Shown piece by piece: positions 52,002-60,665 of a DNA stretch of 64,000 bases (positions are counted from its first letter, which is position 1; each line of letters starts with the position of its first letter). Source of the stretch: Aestuariimicrobium ganziense (lineage in GTDB: Bacteria > Actinomycetota > Actinomycetes > Propionibacteriales > Propionibacteriaceae); NCBI RefSeq assembly GCF_015352975.1, contig NZ_JACYIZ010000002.1, positions 310,001-374,000 of the forward strand. The letters are read 5' to 3'. Both the position numbers and the translations under genes were made by a program. Under the pieces are notes generated by a model. It was not told the DNA's origin. It did not search any database and was given only the letters and a program-made list of their open reading frames with translations.

Positions 52002-54430
52002 TCGTCGGTCTGGGCGAGGCCGCCGACCACCCCGACCAGGATTTGGGCCGCAAGGCCCAGGGCCTGGCGGACCTCATGGCTGCGGGCTTCGACGTGCCGG
52101 ACGGATTCGTCCTCACCGACACGTGGTTGCGTCGCGTGGAGGACGAGCCGGCGGTGCGCGAGCAGTGGGCCGCCGACCTGGCAGGCCAGCTCGCCCGGTG
52201 GGAGCCGGGCACGCTGTTCGCGGTGCGCTCGTCGTCGGCCGATGAAGACCTGGACGACCTGTCCTTCGCCGGGCAGTACCGCACGCTGCTCGACGTGCCC
52301 GCCGATGGCGTGCTCGAGGCCGCGCTGGAGTGTCGCGCCTCGGCCCGATCGGAGGCCGTGCTCACCTATCGCACCGACCACGGGCTGACCAGCGACGGCC
52401 AGTTCTGCGTGCTGGTGCAGCAGATGGTGCCGGCCAGCCATGCCGGTGTGGCGTTCAGCATCAACCCGCTGACCGGCGCGGACACCGAGGTGGTCGTCGA
52501 GGTGGTCGAAGGCCTCGGTGAGGCGCTGGTGTCGGGTCAGGTGCGCCCCGAGCGGTTCGTCGACGACTGGTGGCACGCCACCTCGGTCGAGACCACCGAC
52601 CTGTTGTCACCCGCCCAGCAGGCAGCGGTGGTCGAGCTGACCCTGGCCGTGCAGACCCACCTGGGCCACCCCTGCGACCTCGAGTTCGCCATCACCGGCG
52701 CCGCCGACCAGCCTCGGGTGCACCTGCTGCAGGCTCGTCCGATCACGCGGGTGCACCACGCCGGCATCACCGACCAGTGGACGAACGCCGACTTCAAGGA
52801 CGGTGGGGTCTCGTCAACGGTCTGCACCCCGATGATGTGGAGCCTGTACGAGTCGATCTGGGAGCGCTGGCTGGCCAGGTTCATGCTCGACTCGGCGCTG
52901 CTCACGCGCGACGACCTGCGCCAACTGGGCCGGATGTTCTTTGGCCGGCCCTACTGGAACCTGTCGGTGGTCAAGCAGGCGATGGCGGTCGTTCCCGGCT
53001 ACGTCGAGCGGCAGTTCGACGAGGAACTCGGGGTGCGGGTCACCTACGCCGGACCAGGCGCCACCACACCGACCACGCCCCGCACCCTGGCCCGGATCGC
53101 CCAGGTGGCCTGGCGGCAACGCTCGATCCTGACCGAGCACCGCGACACCGTCGAACAGACCCAGGCCGACCTGCTCGCGCGCGCCGACCAGGTGCAGACA
53201 GAACTCGACACCCGTCCCGGCCCTGACCAGACCGCTGCGTTGTGGCGCAGGCTCGTCCACCACGACTACCAGCGCAGCGAGGGCACCTACTTCTGGCAGA
53301 TCTTCCTCAACACCATCCACCAGCAACTTGCCCGCGAACGCATCCAGAAGGTGGTCGGTGACGTCGGCTACTTCCACCTGATCTCGGGGCTGCCGGTGGT
53401 CTCGCACCTTCGTCCCTTCCACGACGCGTGGACGACCAGCCGCGCCATCCACGACGACCCGGCATCCCTGGCCTGGTGGACGACCACCCCGCGCGAACAG
53501 ATCGTCGAGGCGCTCGACGCCGGTGACCAACGCCACCACCTGGACGAGGTGCGCGCGATCATCGCCGAGCACGGTCACCACTCGGTGCGCGAACTCGACA
53601 TCACCCACCCGAACTTCGACCAGGACCACCTGGCGGTGGTCACCATGGTCGCCGACACGGTCGCCCTCGACGACTCCTACTCCCCCGACCACGACCGGGC
53701 CCGGCTGGAGTCGACGTACACCCAGACCCTGGCGCAGGGCCTGTCGTCGCTGCCGCGCTGGCGGAGGGCACGGTTCGCCCGGACGGTCGAGCGCACCCGG
53801 ACGATGCTGTGGTGGCGCGAGGAACTGCGCGACACCTCCACCCGCTACTACCACCTGCTGCGCCAGGCCTGCCTGCAGTTGTCGTCACACCTAGCCGAGG
53901 CCGGCACGCTCGACCAGGTCGACGACATCTGGTTCACCACCGTCACCGAGGTCACCGACCACCTCGAGGGGCGCCTCGACGCCGACCACTTGCGGCGTCG
54001 GGTCGCCAGGCACCGTCGCTACCACGACTCGTTCCGCCAATTCACCCCGCCGAACGAGTTGGGCCGCAGCTTCGACGCCCAAGTTGAGGCCGCAACCGCC
54101 TCCGGCGACGGGACGCTGGTCGGGCTGGGCGCCTCTCCCGGGCGGGTCACCGGCACTGCACGGGTCGTGCAGGGCCTGGAGGAGGTCGACCGCATCCAGC
54201 CGGGCGACATCCTGGTCACCCGGTTCACCGACACCGGCTGGACCGGCAAGTTCGCCCTGGTGCAGGCGGTGGTCACCGAGTACGGCGGGGTGCTGTGCCA
54301 CGCCTCGATCGTCAGCCGCGAGTACGGCATTCCTTGCGTGGTCGCCCTGCACGACGCGATGCGGCACGTGCCCGACGGGGCCACGATCACCGTCGATGGC
54401 AGCTCTGGTGAGGTGGTCATCCACCTCTGA
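51998..54430 (+). CDS. Rifampin-phosphotransferase-like dikinase (ATP-grasp + His domain)
   Basis: 810 residues. ATP-grasp N-terminal domain (residues about 1-270): LGRKAQGLADLMAAGFDVPD, TLFAVRSSSADEDLDDLSFA, GVAFSINPLTGADTEVVVEV and VHLLQARPIT. A long middle domain follows. The C-terminal swivelling domain has YGGVLCHASIVSREYGIPCV with catalytic His near 768. The order ATP-substrate-His with no PEP-binding barrel fits rifampin phosphotransferase rather than PEP synthase. It likely phosphorylates a small or lipid alcohol using both ATP phosphates. GTGA overlap with carS. Confidence 0.85.
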   Translation: MIVGLGEAADHPDQDLGRKAQGLADLMAAGFDVPDGFVLTDTWLRRVEDEPAVREQWAADLAGQLARWEPGTLFAVRSSSADEDLDDLSFAGQYRTLLDVPADGVLEAALECRASARSEAVLTYRTDHGLTSDGQFCVLVQQMVPASHAGVAFSINPLTGADTEVVVEVVEGLGEALVSGQVRPERFVDDWWHATSVETTDLLSPAQQAAVVELTLAVQTHLGHPCDLEFAITGAADQPRVHLLQARPITRVHHAGITDQWTNADFKDGGVSSTVCTPMMWSLYESIWERWLARFMLDSALLTRDDLRQLGRMFFGRPYWNLSVVKQAMAVVPGYVERQFDEELGVRVTYAGPGATTPTTPRTLARIAQVAWRQRSILTEHRDTVEQTQADLLARADQVQTELDTRPGPDQTAALWRRLVHHDYQRSEGTYFWQIFLNTIHQQLARERIQKVVGDVGYFHLISGLPVVSHLRPFHDAWTTSRAIHDDPASLAWWTTTPREQIVEALDAGDQRHHLDEVRAIIAEHGHHSVRELDITHPNFDQDHLAVVTMVADTVALDDSYSPDHDRARLESTYTQTLAQGLSSLPRWRRARFARTVERTRTMLWWREELRDTSTRYYHLLRQACLQLSSHLAEAGTLDQVDDIWFTTVTEVTDHLEGRLDADHLRRRVARHRRYHDSFRQFTPPNELGRSFDAQVEAATASGDGTLVGLGASPGRVTGTARVVQGLEEVDRIQPGDILVTRFTDTGWTGKFALVQAVVTEYGGVLCHASIVSREYGIPCVVALHDAMRHVPDGATITVDGSSGEVVIHL

Positions 54431-54447
54431 TGTGCCACGCTTGACAG

Positions 54448-55101
54448 GTGCGCGTGCTCTCGAACCTGCTCCACCCGTCATCAGCGCTGACCCTGCTCGG
54501 GCTGCTCGCCGCGCTCGCCGGCATGGTGGCCGACCTCAGGACCGCGCTGATCTGCTTGGTCGTGGCTGGCCTGTGTGACCTGGCCGATGGGCCGGTCGCG
54601 CGCCGGATGCGGCGCAGCGCCGAGCAGCAGCGGTTCGGCGTGCACCTCGACAGCCTGGTCGACGTGGTCTCGTTCCTGGTGCTGCCGGCGGTGATCATCT
54701 GGGCCCACCGGACCGACCTGGGAGCCCCGACGCTGCTGTTGCTCCTGGTCACCCCGCTGTACGTGATTGCCGGTGTTGCCCGTCTGGCCTCGTTCACCGC
54801 CGACGCCGAACCCGACACCCGCGTGACGCACTACACCGGGCTGCCGGTCACCTACGCCGCCCTGGTGCTGCCGGTGCTGGCCACTGCGTGGCTGTGGTTC
54901 GGGGTCGACCTCGACCAACCGCGCACGCTGACCACACCGGCGCTCGCACCGCTGGGCACCTGGTGGCTGTGGGCGATGGCGGCACTGGCGGTGCTGTACG
55001 TCGCCCCGCTCAGGATCCCCAAGCCACGGGGCATCGCCCACGTGGTCTTCGCCGTACTGGCGGTGGTCGTCCTGGTCGGGCTGGCCACGGTGCGCCTGTG
55101 A
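54448..55101 (+). CDS. CDP-alcohol phosphatidyltransferase (PssA-like)
   Basis: 217 residues. The signature D-x2-DG-x2-AR-x8-G-x3-D-x3-D is CDLADGPVARRMRRSAEQQR followed by FGVHLDSLVD. Six hydrophobic segments follow. It transfers a head group (serine in PssA relatives) onto CDP-lipid. The neighbouring decarboxylase supports serine as substrate. GTG 54448 is 17 bases after the dikinase stop; its stop overlaps psd by 4 bases. Confidence 0.88.
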   Translation: MRVLSNLLHPSSALTLLGLLAALAGMVADLRTALICLVVAGLCDLADGPVARRMRRSAEQQRFGVHLDSLVDVVSFLVLPAVIIWAHRTDLGAPTLLLLLVTPLYVIAGVARLASFTADAEPDTRVTHYTGLPVTYAALVLPVLATAWLWFGVDLDQPRTLTTPALAPLGTWWLWAMAALAVLYVAPLRIPKPRGIAHVVFAVLAVVVLVGLATVRL

Positions 55102-56048
55102 CGCCCAGCACCACGTCGACCACGAGCACCGCATCGACCCCGAGCACCGCATCGACCCTGAGCACCTCGTCGAATCAGGGCGGCCCCTCGCGGGTCCGCG
55201 ACCGTCGCACCGGTGAACTCGTCGAACAGCCACTGTTCGGTGAGCGTGGGCTTCGTCTGCTCTACCGCTCCCGGTTCGGCCGGGCCCTGCAACCGATGGT
55301 CACCCAGAGTTGGATGAGTGAACTCGCCGCCTTGACCAGGCGTCGTCCGGGGTCGGCCCGAGCCATCGCCGGTTTCGTGCGTGACCACGGCATCGACCTG
55401 GCCGACTTCGTCCAGCCTGAAGGAGGTTGGCGAAGTTTCGCCGAGTTCTTCGTCCGCGACTTCGCCCCGGGCGCCAGACCGCTGCCGGACGACCCGCGGC
55501 TGCTGCTCAGCCCGGCCGACGGCAAGCTGCTCGTCGTCGGTCTGGACGACGACCGGCTGCGACTGAAGGGGATCGACTACACCGTGGACGCCCTGCTCGG
55601 CGACCGAGTCGCGGCCGAGCGCTACCGGGGTGGGACGGCGGTGGTCGTCCGGCTCAGCGTGGACGATGCCCACCGCTTCCAGTTCCCCGCCAGCGGGCGG
55701 CTGCTCACCGGCAGCAGCACCCGTCGACGCCTGCACACCGTCGGACCCGCCGGCGACGCCCGCTTCCTGGTCACCAACTCGCGGCGCTGGCGGCTGCTGC
55801 GCACCAGGTACTTCGGCGACCTCTGCCTGGTGGCGGTGGGTGCCCTGCTGGTCGGCCGGATCGTGCTGCACGCCCGGCCACGCTTCGAGCGCGGGGACGA
55901 GGCCGGCGTGTTCGAGCTGGGCGGGTCCACCCTGGTGGTGCTCTCCGAACCCGGACGCGTCGAGGTCGACGCCGACCTTGTCGAGGCCTCCAGCCAGGGC
56001 ATCGAGACCATCGTCCGGGCCCGGGAGCCGATCGGGCGGGCGCTGTGA
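55098..56048 (+). CDS. psd: Phosphatidylserine decarboxylase with Ser/Thr-rich N-terminal extension
   Basis: 316 residues. The first about 30 residues are almost only S, T, A and P (STTSTTSTASTPSTASTLST), encoded by tandem copies of an 18-base unit. Then FAEFFVRDFAPGARPLPDDP, LSPADGKLLVVG and the pyruvoyl cleavage site FELGGSTLVVLSEPGR follow. The active Ser is within GGST. It removes CO2 from phosphatidylserine-like lipids to give ethanolamine head groups. GTG overlaps the previous stop by 4 bases. Confidence 0.87.
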   Translation: MTPSTTSTTSTASTPSTASTLSTSSNQGGPSRVRDRRTGELVEQPLFGERGLRLLYRSRFGRALQPMVTQSWMSELAALTRRRPGSARAIAGFVRDHGIDLADFVQPEGGWRSFAEFFVRDFAPGARPLPDDPRLLLSPADGKLLVVGLDDDRLRLKGIDYTVDALLGDRVAAERYRGGTAVVVRLSVDDAHRFQFPASGRLLTGSSTRRRLHTVGPAGDARFLVTNSRRWRLLRTRYFGDLCLVAVGALLVGRIVLHARPRFERGDEAGVFELGGSTLVVLSEPGRVEVDADLVEASSQGIETIVRAREPIGRAL

Positions 56049-56983
56049 GCCAGACCGTCGCCCCGGCGACGGCTCGTCCGACGTGGGCGGGCCGGATCCG
56101 CGACTACCTGGCCGAGATGTACCCGGTGCTGCCCAGGCTCGTGCTGGCCGCGATCCTGTGGTTCGAGATCTACTTCGTGCTGCTGCTCAACTACGGCGTC
56201 ACAGACTTCCGGATGGGCTGGCAGGAGGTGGTCGGCGCCTGGACCGTGTTCGCGTTCCTGCTCACCCTGCGGATCGCCGACGACTTCAAGGACCTCGACC
56301 ACGACCGGCGGATCTTCCCGCACCGGCCGCTGGCGTCCGGGCGGGTCACGGTGCGCGACCTGCGCATCCTGATGGCGGCGGTGGTCGTGCCGACCGCGGT
56401 GCTCAACGTCGCGGTGATGAACAACCTGCTCTTCTTCGTGGTGCTGTTCGCCTACGGGGTGGCGTTCTCGCTGTGGTTCTTCGCGAAAGCCAAGATCCAG
56501 CCCAACCTGTTCCTGGCACTGGTCACCCACAACCCGATCATGATGGTGATGAACCTCTACGTGATCTCGTTCGGGGTGATCAAGTACGACCTCGAGCCGT
56601 TCACCTGGGTGACCTTCCTGCTGGCGTGGACGATGTACTTCCCCAGCCTGATCTGGGAGGTGGCGCGCAAGATCCGCAGCCCCGGCCGCGAGGACGACTA
56701 CGTCACCTACTCCCGGATCTGGGGCCACCGCAAAGCGATCCTGTTCGTGCTCGCGGTGATCTGGGTCGACGTGGCCACCAACCTGTCGCTGGTGTATGCG
56801 GTCTCACGGGTGGCGATGGTGCCGCTGCTGGCCAACCTGGCCTGGATCACGTGGACGATCCTGCACTGGTTGCGTGACCCCGAGGCGTTCGTCATCGGGC
56901 CGAAGGTCGACCGCTACACCTATGGCGTCGAGGGCCTGATGGTGCTGGCGGTGGCGACCTACCTGTTCGTGGGGTACTTCTGA
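56045..56983 (+). CDS. UbiA-family membrane prenyltransferase
   Basis: 312 residues with about nine hydrophobic segments. First Asp-rich motif LRIADDFKDLDHDRRIFPHR (DDxxDxxxD) and second ARKIRSPGREDDYVTYSRIW are as in the UbiA family. UbiA enzymes transfer prenyl groups to acceptors such as quinone rings, heme or geranylgeranylglyceryl phosphate. Substrate is not identifiable from sequence; context with CarS, Pss and Psd suggests a lipid acceptor. GTGA overlap with psd and TGATG with the next gene. Confidence 0.88.
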   Translation: MSQTVAPATARPTWAGRIRDYLAEMYPVLPRLVLAAILWFEIYFVLLLNYGVTDFRMGWQEVVGAWTVFAFLLTLRIADDFKDLDHDRRIFPHRPLASGRVTVRDLRILMAAVVVPTAVLNVAVMNNLLFFVVLFAYGVAFSLWFFAKAKIQPNLFLALVTHNPIMMVMNLYVISFGVIKYDLEPFTWVTFLLAWTMYFPSLIWEVARKIRSPGREDDYVTYSRIWGHRKAILFVLAVIWVDVATNLSLVYAVSRVAMVPLLANLAWITWTILHWLRDPEAFVIGPKVDRYTYGVEGLMVLAVATYLFVGYF

Positions 56984-59253
56984 TGGTCGGCGGTGGCAAG
57001 GCTGAGGGGCTTCGGCTGCTGGACGATGCCGGTGAGCGGGTTCCGCCGTTCGTCGTGGTGCCTGCCGACCTTTCCCTGGAGCAGCTGCCCGGCCTGCTGG
57101 CGGTGTTCGCCGAGGACACCAGGGTGGCCGTGCGTTCGTCCGCGCTCGACGAGGACGAGGACGACCAGTCGCTGGCCGGGCACCACCTGAGCCTGCTCGA
57201 CGTCGCCCTCAGCGACGTGCCCGAGGCGGTTGCCCGGGTGCGGGCCAGCGGTGGCGCCGACCACGCGATCCCGGTGGTGGTGCAGCAGATGGTGTCCGCA
57301 GATGTGTCCGGGGTGGTGTTCAGCGCCGAACCGGCGGGGGTGCTCGACCTGGCGGTGGTCTCGGCCGGTGCCGGGGCCGGTTCGGTGGTCGCGGCCGATC
57401 GTCCCAGCTGCACGGTGACGGTCTCGCGGGTCGACGGACGACGCTGGACGACCGCCGAGGCCGGGGCGCCGGACTTGCCGCCCGGTCTGGTCGACGACCT
57501 GGTCGCGATGGCGGCCAGGGTCGAGTCGCAGCGCGGGCGCCCGGTCGACGTCGAGTGGGCCTGGAGCAGCAGCGAGGGGCTCTGGGTGCTGCAGGCGCGT
57601 CCGATCACCGGGTTGCCCGACGACGATCCGGTCACCCTCGACAACGCCAACATCGTCGAGAACTACCCGGGCACCTGCCTGCCGCTGACGCTCAGCTTCG
57701 TGCCGATCAGCTATCGCGAGGTGTTCACCAGCCTGGCCCGCCGGCTGAGTGGGGACGAGGCCGTGGTCGAGGCCTTCCAGCCGGTGCTGTCGCGCTTGGT
57801 GCAGGCCCAGTCGGGGCGGCTGTTCTACCGACTCGAGAGCTGGTACGCGGTGATGTCGCTGGTGCCGTTCTCGAAGCAGTACACCAGGGCCTGGCGGGCC
57901 TCACTGGGGGTGGCTCAGGGAGGCTCCTCCGGGCCGTTGGTCGAGGTCTCGCGGCGCACCCGGCTGCGGGTGGCATGGTCGCTGCTGCAGGAGTTGCGCA
58001 CCACACCTGAGCAGGTGCGCGCCCTGGCACCGAAGGTGCAGCGAGTTCAGGACTGGGCTGCGCCACGCATTGAGTCGGCCACCAGCTTGGACGAGTTGGC
58101 CGAGACCTACCAGCAGATCCTCACCGACCTGGTCGCCCACTGGGACGTCACCCTGCTCAACGACGTGCGTGCCTTCGTGCTGCCCGCGCTGCTCGGGGCG
58201 ACACTGGCGCCGCGCCGGCGCCGCGAGCGGCTGTGGGAGCTGTTCAGCGGCGTGGCCTCGATCGAGAGCCTGCGACCGGTGGCGGCGATGGCCCACCTCG
58301 CCGAGCAGGCGCCCCAGCGTGCGCCGGAACTGGCCGACGTGACCACCGCCGAACAGGCCCGGGAGTGGCTCGCGGGCCCCAACCCGTTCGCCGCCGAGGT
58401 GCGCGAGCACGTGCAGCGCTACGGCGACCGGTGGCTGGCCGAACTCAAGCTCGAGTCACCCACGCTGCGCACCGATCCGCTGCTGGTCGTCCAATCCCTG
58501 CGCACACCCTTGTCGTTGCCTGCCCGATCGCACCACGAGGCCCGGCTGCTGCGCGGGCCGGTGCGGCCTCGACTGGCCCGAGCGGGGCTCGAGGCGATCG
58601 CGCTGCGCGAGTCGTCACGGCTCGACCGGGCCCGGGTGCATGGTTTGGTGCGCCGGATCGCCCTGCGGGCCGGTGAGCTGATGGTGCGCGATGGGCTGCT
58701 GGACGAGCCCTCGCAGGTGTTCTGGCTGACCATGGACGAGGTGTTCGCCCCGCGCGCCGGCCTGCGCTCGGTGATCACATCGCGTCAGGACGACCACGCC
58801 TCGTTCGCCCAGCTGCCCCCGATCGGACGCCTCACCTTCGCTGGGGAGCCGTTCGACCTGCACCCACCGGTCGTCGGCACTGTCTCTGGCGGTGACGCCG
58901 CTGGTGGGGAGCGAACCGGCCTCCTTCGCGGGCAGGGCGTCTCCCCCGGCACCGCCGCCGGGCCAGTGGTGGTCGTCGAGGACGCCAGCCGCGCCGGTGA
59001 CCTCGCCGGCGCCGTGGTGGTCTGTGCCACCACCGACCCGGGCTGGGTGTTCCTGCTCGCGCGCTGCGCCGCCCTGGTCGCCGAGCAGGGCTCGCCGTTG
59101 TCGCACACCGCGATCGTGGCCCGCGAACTCGGCGTGCCGGTGGTGGTCGGGCTGGCTGGAGCGACGAACTCGTTCACGTCGGGTGAGCGGGTCGAGGTCG
59201 ACGGCCGGCGCGGCACGGTGCGCCGGCTCGACGTGGACGAGGGGACGCGCTGA
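56983..59253 (+). CDS. Second rifampin-phosphotransferase-like dikinase
   Basis: 756 residues. The ATP-grasp domain starts abruptly (GGGKAEGLRLLDDAGERVPP) and includes VAVRSSALDEDEDDQSLAGH, VSGVVFSAEPAG and GLWVLQARPITG. The C-terminal His domain has AEQGSPLSHTAIVARELGVP with His near residue 708, followed by the closing strand RVEVDGRRGTVRRL. It differs clearly from the first dikinase in the middle domain (NANIVENYPGTCLPLTLSFV), so the two probably act on different substrates. Overlaps its neighbours by one base on each side (TGATG). Confidence 0.85.
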   Translation: MVGGGKAEGLRLLDDAGERVPPFVVVPADLSLEQLPGLLAVFAEDTRVAVRSSALDEDEDDQSLAGHHLSLLDVALSDVPEAVARVRASGGADHAIPVVVQQMVSADVSGVVFSAEPAGVLDLAVVSAGAGAGSVVAADRPSCTVTVSRVDGRRWTTAEAGAPDLPPGLVDDLVAMAARVESQRGRPVDVEWAWSSSEGLWVLQARPITGLPDDDPVTLDNANIVENYPGTCLPLTLSFVPISYREVFTSLARRLSGDEAVVEAFQPVLSRLVQAQSGRLFYRLESWYAVMSLVPFSKQYTRAWRASLGVAQGGSSGPLVEVSRRTRLRVAWSLLQELRTTPEQVRALAPKVQRVQDWAAPRIESATSLDELAETYQQILTDLVAHWDVTLLNDVRAFVLPALLGATLAPRRRRERLWELFSGVASIESLRPVAAMAHLAEQAPQRAPELADVTTAEQAREWLAGPNPFAAEVREHVQRYGDRWLAELKLESPTLRTDPLLVVQSLRTPLSLPARSHHEARLLRGPVRPRLARAGLEAIALRESSRLDRARVHGLVRRIALRAGELMVRDGLLDEPSQVFWLTMDEVFAPRAGLRSVITSRQDDHASFAQLPPIGRLTFAGEPFDLHPPVVGTVSGGDAAGGERTGLLRGQGVSPGTAAGPVVVVEDASRAGDLAGAVVVCATTDPGWVFLLARCAALVAEQGSPLSHTAIVARELGVPVVVGLAGATNSFTSGERVEVDGRRGTVRRLDVDEGTR

Positions 59254-60305
59254 TGGCGATCGTGCGCGTGGGGCCGGGCCAGGTGGACGAGTTCGTCGGC
59301 GTGGTCGCACAGATGAACCCGCCCGGCACCTGGGACCAGGATCTCGATGTTGAGCGTGAGTTGTTGCTGGGCACCCACCCGCTCAACCGCGGACGACAGG
59401 TGGTCGGGCTGCTGGCCAGGGCCGGCGTCTCGACGGTGGGCAGGATCGGGGTGACCCTGCCCGACGACTCCGACGAGGCACACATCGGCTTCCTGCAGGC
59501 CCCAGGCTCGGGCAGCACGGCGCGCACGCTGTTCGACGCTGCCGCCGCGGTCGCCGCCCAGCACGGTCGCCGCGCCCTGATCGGGCCGGTCGACGCCTCG
59601 TTCTGGTACCGCTACCGGCTGAAGGCGAGCGGGTTCGGCTCTCGTCCGTACTTCACCGAACCGCTCAACCCCCCGCACCACGAGGCGCTGTGGCACGCGG
59701 CCGGGTTCGAGCAGTGGGTGCGTTACCGCTCGTCGTTCTACCACCCCACCCGCGCCGACATGGACCTGCGACAGTTCGCGGCGCGGCGGGCCCGTTTCGG
59801 CGAGCAGGGTTTCACCTTCGACCACCCCACCCGCAAGTCCTTCGACGAGCACCTGCAACAGGTGCACACCCTGCTGCACGAGCTGTACGCCGACATGCCG
59901 GTGTTCAGTCCACTGCCGTGGGAGGCGTTCCAGGCCCACTACGGGAGGCTGCGGACGGTGATCGACCCCAGACTCGTCCGCGTGGTGCACCGAGAGGGCG
60001 AACCGGAGGGCTTCATGGTGGTGCTGCCCGACCACGGCCTGGGGCTTCAGCACGGCTCGAACTCGGCACGGCTGTGGCGACTGCTGCGGGGGCGACGCCG
60101 CACCGACCGCTACGTGGTGGCCTACCTCGGTGCCCGCCACCCCGGCCTGGGCACCGCGCTGATGCAGGAGTTGTTCACCGAGATGGCGGCCCGCCACGCG
60201 TCGGTGGTCGGGTCGCTGGTGCGCGTCGGGGCTCCCTCGGAGGGCTACGCTCGCCGCTACATCACCTCACGCAATGAGTACCTGTTGCTGCGCCGCGAAC
60301 TCTGA
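59253..60305 (+). CDS. GNAT-like N-acyltransferase
   Basis: 350 residues. There are two GNAT-like halves: PGSGSTARTLFDAAAAVAAQ with GRRALIGPVDASFWYRYRLK, and GEPEGFMVVLPDHGLGLQHG with LGARHPGLGTALMQELFTEM as the acyl-CoA loop. RDAD-like and FYHPTRADMDLRQFA segments lie between. Family naming is tentative. It ends the operon and could acylate an amine such as the ethanolamine head group; that is inference. Confidence 0.72.
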   Translation: MAIVRVGPGQVDEFVGVVAQMNPPGTWDQDLDVERELLLGTHPLNRGRQVVGLLARAGVSTVGRIGVTLPDDSDEAHIGFLQAPGSGSTARTLFDAAAAVAAQHGRRALIGPVDASFWYRYRLKASGFGSRPYFTEPLNPPHHEALWHAAGFEQWVRYRSSFYHPTRADMDLRQFAARRARFGEQGFTFDHPTRKSFDEHLQQVHTLLHELYADMPVFSPLPWEAFQAHYGRLRTVIDPRLVRVVHREGEPEGFMVVLPDHGLGLQHGSNSARLWRLLRGRRRTDRYVVAYLGARHPGLGTALMQELFTEMAARHASVVGSLVRVGAPSEGYARRYITSRNEYLLLRREL

Positions 60306-60364
60306 GCCTTTTGGGGAGTGCCACGCGCAGGCATGAACCGCGGTTGTTGAATGTTGAACCAGGC

Positions 60365-60622
60365 ATGACCCGCAAGTCCATCGGATTCCTGTCCTTCGGC
60401 CGCTGGACGCCGCACGCGTCGTCGGCCACCCGCAGCGCCGCCGACGTGCTGCACCAGTCGATCGACCTGGCCGTGGCCGCCGAGGAGCTGGGCGCTGACG
60501 GCGCCTACTTCCGCGTGCACCACTTCGCCCGACAGCTCGGTTCGCCGTTCCCGCTGCTGTCCGCGGTCGGGGCCCGTACCTCGCGGATCGACATCGGCAC
60601 CGGGGTCATCGACATGCGCTAC
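60365..60622 (+). pseudogene. LLM flavin monooxygenase N-terminal fragment, interrupted by an integrative element
   Basis: About 86 residues: RKSIGFLSFGRWTPHASSAT, VAAEELGADGAYFRVHHFAR and RIDIGTGVIDMRYR. This is the start of a luciferase-like monooxygenase (usual length about 330). Homology stops after MRY near 60622 and a serine integrase gene begins 44 bases later, so the element has integrated into this gene. The open frame runs on to 60655 in element DNA. Confidence 0.72.
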
Positions 60623-60665
60623 CGCATATCGTGGTTGCAACGCCCGTTCACGTAAGCTTGGTTGC

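Noticed and set aside
55105..55165. CRISPR-like or minisatellite repeat
   Set aside because: The 18-base units are direct, without spacers, and encode the STAP stretch of psd.
58785..60197. 470-codon minus-strand frame opposite dikinase 2 and the GNAT-like gene
   Set aside because: Antisense shadow without domains.
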